A stretch of DNA of 35,585 bases, taken from assembly GCA_012033335.1 (NCBI GenBank), contig JAAURB010000057.1:1-35585 (forward strand), given 5' to 3'. Source of the DNA: Oscillatoriales cyanobacterium RM2_1_1 (GTDB taxonomy: Bacteria; Cyanobacteriota; Cyanobacteriia; Cyanobacteriales; Microcoleaceae). The notes beneath the pieces were generated by a model. That model searched no databases. It was not told the DNA's origin and saw nothing but the letters and a program-made list of their open reading frames with translations. The position numbers and the translations under genes were made by a program. Below are positions 25,334 to 32,597 of the stretch, piece after piece. Each line of letters begins with the position of its first letter. The stretch's first letter is position 1.

Positions 25334-26599
25334 TTATTGCCGCCAGCGCCGGGTAAACTCCGCCCGAACTTCTGGGGAAAGCTGATCATCGAGCCACTGC
25401 AACGCTGCAATTTGATGGGGAAGCTTCTGATAGTAATAGCAGATATTGGTCAGCTTCACCGGTGGAATCGTCGGGGGCACAGGCGGAGTCGGGGCAGGAG
25501 TGGGAGTTGGGGCGGGAGTTGGAGCATTCCAACGCTTTTCAAATTCCTGCCAGACCGAGCTAGAAAGTTGTTGCTGAAGCCATTCTAAAGATTTAATCTG
25601 ATTGGGCAACCGTTGATAGTAACGGGCCACATCCACCAGATGAATCGGCTGAGTCTGGGGGGCAGTCTGATTGCGCCACAATCGAGCAAACTCCAGCAGG
25701 GTTGTAGAGGAGATTTGTTGTTGCAGCCAGCGCAGGGCTTCAATCTGATTGGCGGTTCCTCGGTAAGTTCCCAGCAAATCAGTCAGTTTAGTCACGCCTG
25801 GTTGTACTCCTGGCCCCTCAACGGCGGTGAGTTGACCCAACAATGCCACCCAGGTCTTCAGATCGCCAACTCCATTTTGAGGGAGTCCTTTGAGCTTCTG
25901 GAGGGCGACTACGGCGGCTTTCGTACCATTGCCAAAGTCCCCATCAATCGGCCCGGGATCAAATCCCCGCAACTTCAGTAAAGCCTGAAATTTTCCTACC
26001 TTTGTGTTGACCTGACCAGGTGCAACCGGGTCAAATACATTAATATCCGTTCCCCCATTCACTCCGCTAACGGATCCAGTATCGGTGAATTGCCAGAACA
26101 TCCAGTCTTTCCAGCCCGGTGGCACCAGAGGAGTCGGAGCAGTCGTGTAGTGGGCAATCCACAGGGGATAGTTTGAAAAACGGGTGGTCTTGAGTGCTTC
26201 CCAGAATCCTGGATAGGTGTAGATAATTGGTCGAAATCCAGTGGCTTTTTCAACAGCCTCTAACCACTGACCGGCTCGATCTAGCAACGTTCCTGCCGCA
26301 ACTCCGTCCATACTTTCCACATCTAACACTGGAGGCAAATCCCCTTCCTCGAGCTTGACGGTTTTGAGAAAGTTATCAATTTGACCCTGAACACTACTAT
26401 TGGCCCGGAAAAAGTGATAAGCGCCACGAATCAAGCTATTGGCCTTGGTTTCCGCCCAATATTTAGGAAATACCTCTGCTTTGAACGTTGCGCCTTCGGT
26501 GGACTTGATAATGGCAAAGGAAATACCAGAACTGGCAACGGCTTTCCAGTTGACATTTGGCTGGTAATCAGAAACATCGATACCTCTGATGGTGCTCAT
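25334..26599 (-). CDS. GH25 lysozyme with peptidoglycan-binding domain and a triplicated C-terminal repeat
   Basis: A 421-residue muramidase-like protein. The GH25 domain (1-192) has GIDVSDYQ (Asp8), the acidic pair PPVLDVES (Asp93, Glu95) and WQFTDTG near its end, as expected for hydrolysis of MurNAc-GlcNAc bonds. Residues 200-257 match a PG_binding_1 helical domain (GFDPGPIDGDFGNGTKAAV). The C-terminus has three ~40-residue repeats (271-309, 319-357, 381-420), with a Pro/Thr/Ala linker before the last. Their shared pattern is a Leu-rich start, a Tyr, N/H-QI-x-x-L-x-WL, then E-F-x-x-x-W. I do not recognise this repeat as a named domain; a wall- or partner-binding role is inferred. No signal peptide is visible at the chosen start, so the export route is unclear. 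The gene is alone and convergent with the tRNA. Confidence 0.9.
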   Translation of the reverse strand: MSTIRGIDVSDYQPNVNWKAVASSGISFAIIKSTEGATFKAEVFPKYWAETKANSLIRGAYHFFRANSSVQGQIDNFLKTVKLEEGDLPPVLDVESMDGVAAGTLLDRAGQWLEAVEKATGFRPIIYTYPGFWEALKTTRFSNYPLWIAHYTTAPTPLVPPGWKDWMFWQFTDTGSVSGVNGGTDINVFDPVAPGQVNTKVGKFQALLKLRGFDPGPIDGDFGNGTKAAVVALQKLKGLPQNGVGDLKTWVALLGQLTAVEGPGVQPGVTKLTDLLGTYRGTANQIEALRWLQQQISSTTLLEFARLWRNQTAPQTQPIHLVDVARYYQRLPNQIKSLEWLQQQLSSSVWQEFEKRWNAPTPAPTPTPAPTPPVPPTIPPVKLTNICYYYQKLPHQIAALQWLDDQLSPEVRAEFTRRWRQ

Positions 26600-26691
26600 G
26601 GGTCGAGAGTTTAAGGTTTAGGGGCAGATTAACTCGCAGCGGGATCAAGGTGTATCCTAGACAATCATAATCGATAGTGAGGCGCTCCCCC

Positions 26692-27188
26692 ATGATCAAT
26701 CCTCGTCCTATTCCCCCTGGCCCTGGTCAGGAATCAGTTTGGGACTATCCGCGCCCTCCTCGACTGGAGGCTTCAACCAAGCATATTCAAGTGGTGTTCA
26801 ATCAGGTCATTATTGCTGACACCCATCAAGCTAAACGGGTACTGGAGACCAGTCACCCCCCGACTTACTATATTCCCCCTGAGGATGTGAGACTGGAATA
26901 TTTTACTCCCACAGCCAAAACCTCTTGGTGTGAATGGAAGGGACGGGCGGCTTATTACACGATTCAGGTGGCGATCGCCAGGAAATGAATGTCGCCTGGT
27001 GCTATCCCGATCCCAGCCCAGATTTCCTGGGAATCAAAGATTACATTGGGGTTTATCCAGGTCGGATGGAGGCTTGCTTTGTGAATGGCGAACCGGTTCA
27101 AGCCCAGGCTGGAGATTTCTATGGGGGCTGGCTGACTCAAGACATTGTGGGCCCCTTCAAGGGGGGGGTTGGAACCTGGGGTTGGTAG
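26692..27188 (+). pseudogene. DUF427 family protein, frameshifted
   Basis: The first half is read from ATG 26692 (MINPRPIPPGPGQESVWDYP) and stops at 26988. The second half continues in another frame to TAG 27188 with DUF427-like sequence (MNVAWCYPDPSP, YIGVYPGRMEACFVNGE, DFYGGWLTQDIVGPFKGG). The break is at 26970-26971 inside a HIP1 site: adding one G gives YYTIQVGDRQEMNVAWCYP and a continuous protein of about 165 residues, normal for cyanobacterial DUF427 proteins. The function of the family is unknown. An upstream in-frame GTG (26677) is possible but ATG 26692 gives the usual N-terminus. Sequencing error or genuine decay cannot be separated from this sequence alone. Confidence 0.8.
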
Positions 27189-27246
27189 ATCCGGGGCCGA
27201 TCCTTGCTAGTTTTAGTAATACCTCATAAATATCCTCAAATAACCC

Positions 27247-28479
27247 CTAATCTCTGTGATGATTGGAGCGATTCCCCCGACGCAATCGACCCAAGGACGG
27301 TCTTAATCCATTCTCGACTTCAGGTTGGGGGACTCTGGGTAGAGTCAGGATCTGAGCAGTATTCTCCTCGCGGGCTACTCGAATCAACAAACCAGATAGG
27401 GCCAAGCTGGCAATCATAGAACTGCCCCCATAGCTAAACAACGGGAACGGTAGCCCGGTTGTTGGCATTGCTCCCGTAGCCACCGCAATATTCAGTAAGG
27501 ATTGCCCCACCATGACTGCCATTACTCCAATCGCCACCAATTGATATTCAATCTGACGGGCCTTAATTGCAACCTGCAGGGCCACCGTGGCATAGGTTCC
27601 CAACATCAAGAGCAAAAATAGCCCGCCAATCAAACCAAATTCCTCAGCATAGACCGCAAAAATGAAATCACTGTATTGAATGGGTAGATAGAACAATTTC
27701 TGCTGGGACAGCCCCAAGCCTGTTCCTGAGACTCCACCCGAACCTACAGCCAATAGACTTTGTACCAGTTGGTAGCCATCCCCGGAGGCATCTGCCCAGG
27801 GATTCAAAAAGGACAATACCCGTTTTCGCTGATATTCCCGTAACCCAATACTGATCGTTGCCAGTAGGACTCCACCAAGGGCCGTTCCCCCCAGATAGGA
27901 AAAAGGCAGTCCAGCCGCTAGGGCAATTAACCACAAAGTCATCCCACAGAGGGCTGTGGTACTGAGGTTGGGCTGAAGGAGGATCGTAGCCAGAATCAGG
28001 GCAAAAATTCCCAGCCAGGTGAACCGGACTGACCAATCCAGGCGATCCCACCGGGCAAAAAACCAGGCACTCTGCAGAATCAAAAAAGGTTTCATCAGTT
28101 CCGAGGGTTGAATTGGCACAGGCCCAATCGCAATCCACCGGGTTGCGCCGTTAATTTCTTGCCCCAGTCCAGGCACTAACGTCAGGCACAACAATCCCAA
28201 AACCACTAGAAGCCCCCAACGGGCCAACCGCAGCATCACCCGTAAAGGTGTACTGACAATCAGATTGAACCCCACCAACCCCAGCCCCAGCCAGATCAAT
28301 TGGCGTTTGATATAGTACAGCCCATCTCCCTTGAGGGTAGCTTCAGGATAAGAGGCAGAGAACAAAACGATGAGCCCAATGGAAATCCAAAAAAAAGTCA
28401 ACCATCGCAACAATCGGGCTTCAAATCCCCAATCTTTTACAGAAGGATCAAAAAATAGGCTGAGTCGTCGTAAGTCCAT
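27247..28479 (-). CDS. ftsW: FtsW/RodA/SpoVE family septal peptidoglycan polymerase
   Basis: A 410-residue SEDS protein with about ten membrane segments. It polymerises lipid II into glycan strands together with a class B penicillin-binding protein at the division site. Family signatures: VLFSASYPEA in the first membrane segment, NGATRWIAIGPVPIQPSE in the large loop, QLVQSLLAVGSGGVSGTGLG, and the C-terminal TTGLPFPLFSYGGSSM. The Asp in FAVYAEEFG's neighbourhood is replaced by the usual Glu-Glu of FtsW/RodA. The sequence alone does not firmly separate FtsW from RodA, but the GATRWI and LPFPLFSYGGSS forms and cyanobacterial length favour FtsW. No cell-wall operon surrounds it, which is common in cyanobacteria. 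The ATG has no clear Shine-Dalgarno. Confidence 0.9.
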   Translation of the reverse strand: MDLRRLSLFFDPSVKDWGFEARLLRWLTFFWISIGLIVLFSASYPEATLKGDGLYYIKRQLIWLGLGLVGFNLIVSTPLRVMLRLARWGLLVVLGLLCLTLVPGLGQEINGATRWIAIGPVPIQPSELMKPFLILQSAWFFARWDRLDWSVRFTWLGIFALILATILLQPNLSTTALCGMTLWLIALAAGLPFSYLGGTALGGVLLATISIGLREYQRKRVLSFLNPWADASGDGYQLVQSLLAVGSGGVSGTGLGLSQQKLFYLPIQYSDFIFAVYAEEFGLIGGLFLLLMLGTYATVALQVAIKARQIEYQLVAIGVMAVMVGQSLLNIAVATGAMPTTGLPFPLFSYGGSSMIASLALSGLLIRVAREENTAQILTLPRVPQPEVENGLRPSLGRLRRGNRSNHHRD

Positions 28480-28545
28480 AGGAAAGGTTCAAGGTCAAAA
28501 AATCTGAAGTATTGCCCAGAACAATTGGGCTTAAGGCAATTCTGG

Positions 28546-28587
28546 ATTTTGTTCGGTGAATTTTGTTCGGTGAATTTTGATCAGTGA
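28546..28587. repeat. 3 x 14-bp tandem repeat upstream of ftsW
   Basis: ATTTTGTTCGGTGA twice exactly (28546-28559, 28560-28573), then ATTTTGATCAGTGA (28574-28587). It begins 66 bases upstream of the ftsW start codon, possibly inside its leader or promoter. Confidence 0.8.
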
Positions 28588-28702
28588 GTTCAGAGGATTG
28601 CTGCTTTTTAAGCCAGTTTTTGTAGGTTTTTCGAGAATTTATCACGCATCTATCTTAATGTAGATTTTTTCGAATAGTTTTGAAGGGCCATAAGGTTTCC
28701 CA

Positions 28703-28942
28703 ATGACAAAATTACAAGATATTTTTCCAAGTGAGCCGTAAAACATTGTACAACTGTCTGAATGCCTGGGAAGAGAAGGGATTGGTGGAGTTATCCAACC
28801 AGGCAGGACAGGGGGTAAACTGAGCTTCACAAAAGAGCAACAAGAGCAAGCTCACCAGTGGAGGAAGCAGGGTGACTGTTCTCTTGCCCGACAGTTGTCC
28901 GTAGGGTTTGAGGGGAGGGAGCAAGCAATGTTTGGAGTTTAG
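28703..28942 (+). pseudogene. Remnant of an IS630-like transposase N-terminus (helix-turn-helix region)
   Basis: Bases from 28728 encode QVSRKTLYNCLNAWEEKGLV, close to the helix-turn-helix of IS630-type transposases (a VSRKT-hYxWhxxWEEEGhxGL pattern). The frame then meets a stop near 28820. A one-base shift at the G run 28811-28815 continues with KLSFTKEQQEQAHQWRKQ, again like the region after the helix-turn-helix, and ends at TAG 28940-28942. Another small shift near 28727 would join an ATG at 28703 (MTKLQDIF). No catalytic DDE region is present. I see it as a decayed fragment; the family assignment is from memory of the motif and moderate. Its insertion may have lengthened the tpiA leader. 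Confidence 0.5.
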
Positions 28943-29010
28943 GCATCAGAGGCGATAAACTGGTTTTTGGCAGGTAAGCTAGTTGTGTTCTGAGAGGAAC
29001 GGATTCGACG

Positions 29011-29736
29011 GTGAGACAAAAGATTATTGCAGGGAATTGGAAGATGTTTAAGACCCAGATGGAAGCCCAGGAGTTTCTCCAGGGCTTTGTGGGTCATTTG
29101 GATGAAGTGCCTGAGGATCGGGAAATTGTACTCTGTGTGCCGTTTACCGATTTATGGTCAATGTCCAAAAATTTACATGGAAGTCGTGTCCGTTTAGGGG
29201 CACAGAATATTCATTGGGAAGAATCGGGAGCCTACACCGGAGAAGTTTCTGGCCCGATGTTAACGGAAATGGGAGTGCGCTATGTGATTGTGGGCCATAG
29301 CGAGCGCCGAGAATATTTCGGTGAAACGGATAAAACAGTGAATTTGCGGCTGCGAGCAGCTCAGCGCTGCGGCTTAATCCCGATTCTTTGTGTGGGGGAA
29401 AGCAAGCAACAGCGAGATTTTGGCGAGACCGAAACCCATATTTTTGCTCAGCTTGAACGGGGCTTGGTTGAGATCGATCAACACAAGCTGGTGATTGCCT
29501 ACGAACCGATCTGGGCCATTGGCACGGGGGAAACCTGCAACTGTCAGGAAGCGAATCGAGTCATTGGTTTGATTCGCAGCAAGCTCAGTAATCCGGATGT
29601 ACCGATTCAGTATGGCGGGTCGGTCAAACCCGAGAATATTGATGAGGTGATGACTCAATCTGAAATTGATGGGGCTTTAGTCGGAGGCGCAAGTTTACAG
29701 CCCGATAGTTTCGGTCGGATTGTCAATTTTCGTTAA
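29011..29736 (+). CDS. tpiA: Triose-phosphate isomerase
   Basis: A 241-residue TIM barrel interconverting dihydroxyacetone phosphate and glyceraldehyde-3-phosphate, in glycolysis and the Calvin cycle. Catalytic motifs are complete: GNWKM (Lys), IVGHSERR (His), the catalytic Glu in [11 protein letters not shown], and the phosphate-binding loops [10 protein letters not shown] and GALVGGASL. The start is a GTG at 29011, giving the usual N-terminus ([11 protein letters not shown]); the only nearby Shine-Dalgarno-like GAGAGGA (28991-28997) is 13 bases upstream, which is long. The gene converges on the HAD phosphatase gene, with 17 bases between the stops. Confidence 0.96.
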   Translation: MRQKIIAGNWKMFKTQMEAQEFLQGFVGHLDEVPEDREIVLCVPFTDLWSMSKNLHGSRVRLGAQNIHWEESGAYTGEVSGPMLTEMGVRYVIVGHSERREYFGETDKTVNLRLRAAQRCGLIPILCVGESKQQRDFGETETHIFAQLERGLVEIDQHKLVIAYEPIWAIGTGETCNCQEANRVIGLIRSKLSNPDVPIQYGGSVKPENIDEVMTQSEIDGALVGGASLQPDSFGRIVNFR

Positions 29737-29743
29737 TCATTTT

Positions 29744-29772
29744 CATTAGCCAGTTAATGAAGCTGGTTAATG
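29744..29772. terminator. Hairpin at the tpiA / HAD phosphatase convergence
   Basis: CATTAGCCAG (29744-29753) pairs with CTGGTTAATG (29763-29772), with one G-T position and a 9-base loop. It overlaps the 3' end of the minus-strand gene and follows the tpiA stop by 7 bases. On the minus strand it is followed by several T/A. A bidirectional terminator is plausible. Confidence 0.4.
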
Positions 29773-30389
29773 ATTTGAACCAGATCTCGAGGAGAGTTGG
29801 CCAGGGCATCAGGATGATAGCGAGCCAGAACGTCTGGGGAGTTAAAGCCCCAACCCACAGCTATTACCTTGATTTGAGCCTGTTGAGCTGCCAGAATGTC
29901 CCGAGTTTCGTCGCCAATATAAACAGCTTGTTCCCTTTGAAGTTTTTCCCGTTTTAATAAGCGGCGAATCACCCGGGATTTTCCAAATAAGTTAGACCCT
30001 GAATAAATTGCTGTAAATAGATAAAAAATCCGATCTCTTTGCAACACCTGAATAACATTTTCTCGGGTATTTGAAGTCAGAATATAAAGTAAATGTCCTT
30101 GGTTTTTTAGATCGAATAAAACCTCTTCGATTTGGGGAAACAACCTCACCGCTTGAATTTCTCTTCGCAGCTCCATCCGTACCCGACGGATTAAAAAGGG
30201 CAATTTGATCAATGAAATTCCAGACTGTTCAACGATTTGTCGGGTACTCAAACGCTGTAGTTGGACAACTTCTTCGGGCTTGGCGGGAGGATAGCCAAAT
30301 TCCTGAGATAGCCGATTAGTAATACTCACCAGAATATCGAGGGTATCTGCTAAAGTACCATCAAAATCAAAAATAATGATCTTTTTCAT
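29754..30389 (-). CDS. HAD superfamily hydrolase (phosphoglycolate phosphatase-like)
   Basis: A 211-residue HAD-IA phosphatase. Motif I is DFDGTLADT (nucleophile Asp8 and acid/base Asp10), motif II is the Ser/Thr of ILTSNT, motif III is a Lys in the LFGKSRV region, and motif IV is GDETRDI. A small helical cap lies between motifs I and II. The fold is close to phosphoglycolate phosphatase (Gph), which would serve photorespiration, but the substrate cannot be set from sequence; other sugar-phosphate targets are possible. The 3' end almost touches tpiA on the other strand. The ATG follows AACCCC with no Shine-Dalgarno. Confidence 0.88.
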   Translation of the reverse strand: MKKIIIFDFDGTLADTLDILVSITNRLSQEFGYPPAKPEEVVQLQRLSTRQIVEQSGISLIKLPFLIRRVRMELRREIQAVRLFPQIEEVLFDLKNQGHLLYILTSNTRENVIQVLQRDRIFYLFTAIYSGSNLFGKSRVIRRLLKREKLQREQAVYIGDETRDILAAQQAQIKVIAVGWGFNSPDVLARYHPDALANSPRDLVQIINQLH

Positions 30390-30630
30390 GGGGTTCTGAT
30401 TTAGCGATATCCCTTTGTTTTTGTCTCTTATACTAGTCTGTTTGTATCGTTATAGTCATTAAACTCCAGAACATTTTCCTGGAGATAGGGAGTGCCCTGC
30501 GAAAAAGATCCCTGTGTCTGATATCTGGGCCATTATCAACAACTTTGGATATCCCACGAACCGGGTAGAGTAGGGCTAGAGCGCCCACCTGAGCCTTAAA
30601 AGCCCCCTGCCTGATGCACTTACCCCCAAT

Positions 30631-30656
30631 TTCATACTAAAAATTCATACTAAAAA
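30631..30656. repeat. 13-bp tandem duplication across the stop codon of the ABC exporter gene
   Basis: TTCATACTAAAAA occurs twice in a row (30631-30643 and 30644-30656). The exporter's TGA stop (30645-30647) is inside the second unit, so the duplicated copy repeats the end of the coding sequence just after the stop. Confidence 0.8.
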
Positions 30657-32390
30657 TTCCTCTAGTTTATGCTGATTCCACAGGGATTGATAGAGTCCCG
30701 GTTGTCGAGTCAAGGTTTCATGGTTACCAATCTGGACAATTTTCCCTTGATTCATCACTAGAATTCGATCAGCAGTTGCCGCCGCCGACATCTGATGGGA
30801 AATAAACACCACGGTTTTCCGCTGGGTTCCAGTTCTCAGGTTGTTAAGAATTTCAGTGGCGGTCTGATTATCAACACTGGAGAGGGCATCGTCTAGAATC
30901 AAAACTGGAGCATCCACCAGCAAAGCTCGGGCCAGAGCCGTTCGCTGTCTTTGGCCTCCCGACAGGGTAATGCCCCGCTCTCCCACAATCGTGTCATAGT
31001 TTTGGGGAAAGGTCGTAATCTCACCATGGATCTGAGCGGTTTTTGCCGCGATCTCAATTTCTGTTTGCTCCGCGAAGGGATTGCCGTAGCGAATATTCTC
31101 CCGGATGGTAGCACTGAATAGGAAGCTCTCCTGGGGCACATAGGCGATCGCCCCCCGCAAATCTGCAAGCCTGATCTGAGTAATGTCCTGACCGTCTAAA
31201 AAAATAGAGTCGAGATCCACATCCAATAAACGGGGCAAAGCATTGGCCAGGGTAGATTTTCCAGAACCAACTGGCCCTACAATCGCCACCGTTTCCCCCG
31301 GCTGAATGGTAAAGTTGAGATGCTTCAAGGTCGGAGTTCGAGCTTCGGGATAGGTATAGCTCAGATCCCGGGCGCTCAGCCAACCCTGGATTGGAATTGT
31401 CAGCGGCAAGGGATGAGGATGATCCTGAATGGCGGGCTTGACCCGGAGAATGGCTTCAATCCGATCAACACTGACTTCACCCCGTTGATAGGCCGTAATG
31501 GTAAATCCCAGCAGGGCTGTCGGAAATACAAGACGCTCCACATAGAGAATCAAGGCCACAAAATCACCAATACTCAATTGACCACTGGCGATCACCCCAT
31601 CTCCCATGGCCAGTAAAATTAATAAGCTCAAACTGGCCAATCCGCCCAATAGGGGAAACAAAATATTCCGAGTTTTGGCTAACTCCAGGTTGGCATCGAG
31701 TAGCTCTCGGTTGTAATTGGCAAATGCCCGTCGCTCATTTTCCTCCTGGGCATAGATTTTGATCAGAGAAATTCCACTCAAATCCTCTTGAATCAGGTCA
31801 CTCAGATTTGATAATCGCTCCTGCACGTCAAGTTGCTGATTTTGCAGCTTGCCGCTAAAAATCTTCACCAGCACCAGCATCAAGGGGTATACCGCCACAG
31901 ATAGCAACGTCAACCTGGCATTGATCATCAGCATCACCGGCAAAGTCAGGCTATAGGCAAACAACGTATTCGCCAGACTCAAGATCGCAAACCCCAAGAG
32001 GCGACGAATATTATCCAGATCGCTGGTGGCTCGATTGATTAAATCTCCAATTCTATTGCTCGAAAAGTAAGCAGGTTCCAGGGTGAGAAGATGCTCAAAG
32101 ATTCTTTGTTTGAGATCAAACTCAACCTGCCGCCCCACTCCAAATAGGAGAATCCGTGACACCATCCGAATCACCCACATCACAGAAGCCAGACCAAAAA
32201 TTGACAGAGCTAATAGGGCAATGGGTCTGAATTCCGTCACCGTTTGTAGAGAGTCCACCCCATCCCGAATCAGCAACGGAATATAAACGCCGACTCCGTT
32301 GACCACCAACAGGGCAAAAATCCCCCAGGCTGAGGTTCGCCAATGGGGACGCAGATAGCTGACTAGGGTTTGAAAGCGAGAATAAGCCAT
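30645..32390 (-). CDS. ABC exporter, fused membrane and ATPase domains (MsbA/ABCB type)
   Basis: A 581-residue half-transporter that would act as a homodimer. Residues ~15-310 hold six membrane helices of the type I exporter fold, including the intracellular coupling region RIGDLINRATSDLDNIRR. The ATPase domain (~340-575) has Walker A VGPVGSGKST, Q-loop YVPQESFLFSATI, signature LSGGQRQR, Walker B PVLILDDALSSVD and switch FISHQ. Substrate unknown: lipids, peptides or drugs are all exported by such proteins. It lies 200 bases downstream of the CO2 hydration gene on the same strand, separated by the 14-bp repeat array, so co-transcription is possible but not shown. ATG 32390 has no visible Shine-Dalgarno. 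Confidence 0.93.
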   Translation of the reverse strand: MAYSRFQTLVSYLRPHWRTSAWGIFALLVVNGVGVYIPLLIRDGVDSLQTVTEFRPIALLALSIFGLASVMWVIRMVSRILLFGVGRQVEFDLKQRIFEHLLTLEPAYFSSNRIGDLINRATSDLDNIRRLLGFAILSLANTLFAYSLTLPVMLMINARLTLLSVAVYPLMLVLVKIFSGKLQNQQLDVQERLSNLSDLIQEDLSGISLIKIYAQEENERRAFANYNRELLDANLELAKTRNILFPLLGGLASLSLLILLAMGDGVIASGQLSIGDFVALILYVERLVFPTALLGFTITAYQRGEVSVDRIEAILRVKPAIQDHPHPLPLTIPIQGWLSARDLSYTYPEARTPTLKHLNFTIQPGETVAIVGPVGSGKSTLANALPRLLDVDLDSIFLDGQDITQIRLADLRGAIAYVPQESFLFSATIRENIRYGNPFAEQTEIEIAAKTAQIHGEITTFPQNYDTIVGERGITLSGGQRQRTALARALLVDAPVLILDDALSSVDNQTATEILNNLRTGTQRKTVVFISHQMSAAATADRILVMNQGKIVQIGNHETLTRQPGLYQSLWNQHKLEEFLV

Positions 32391-32399
32391 TGACTACTG

Positions 32400-32597
32400 G
32401 AGATTAGGATCTTGAGATTAGTTTAGGATCTTGAGATTCAGGTCTTGAGACTACTAGCTTAAAATTACTGGCCCAAGATTACCAGCCCGAGCTTGTTAGC
32501 TTGCGATGAACGACCTGAGATTGCCAGTCTGAAATTATGATTGATTGGCCTGGCTTAAATCGCCAGTCTGAGATGACTAGTCTGAGATGACTAGTCT
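32400..32597. repeat. Array of about thirteen imperfect 14-bp tandem repeats
   Basis: Rough consensus GAGATTACTAGTCT. Units of exactly 14 bp start at 32400, 32433, 32447, 32461, 32475, 32489, 32503, 32517, 32570 and 32584; the last two are identical (GAGATGACTAGTCT). Units at 32414, 32531 and 32552 are longer (19, 21 and 18 bp). The array fills the spacer between the CO2 hydration gene and the ABC exporter, starts 10 bases from the exporter ATG, and runs over the stop codon of the CO2 hydration gene (32591-32593). Confidence 0.85.

Larger units (their letters stand above)
28480..29010. other. 531-bp spacer with tandem repeats and a transposase-like remnant
   Basis: Between ftsW (-) and tpiA (+). 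It holds a 3 x 14-bp tandem repeat at 28546-28587 and a degenerate transposase-like fragment at 28703-28942, both listed separately. The promoters for ftsW and tpiA must also lie here. Confidence 0.45.

Noticed and set aside
27668-28138. 156-codon frame inside ftsW on the same strand
   Set aside because: A frame shadow of ftsW; the SEDS motifs are in the annotated frame.
32400-32597. CRISPR array
   Set aside because: The repeats are contiguous 14-bp units without spacers, and there are no cas genes nearby.
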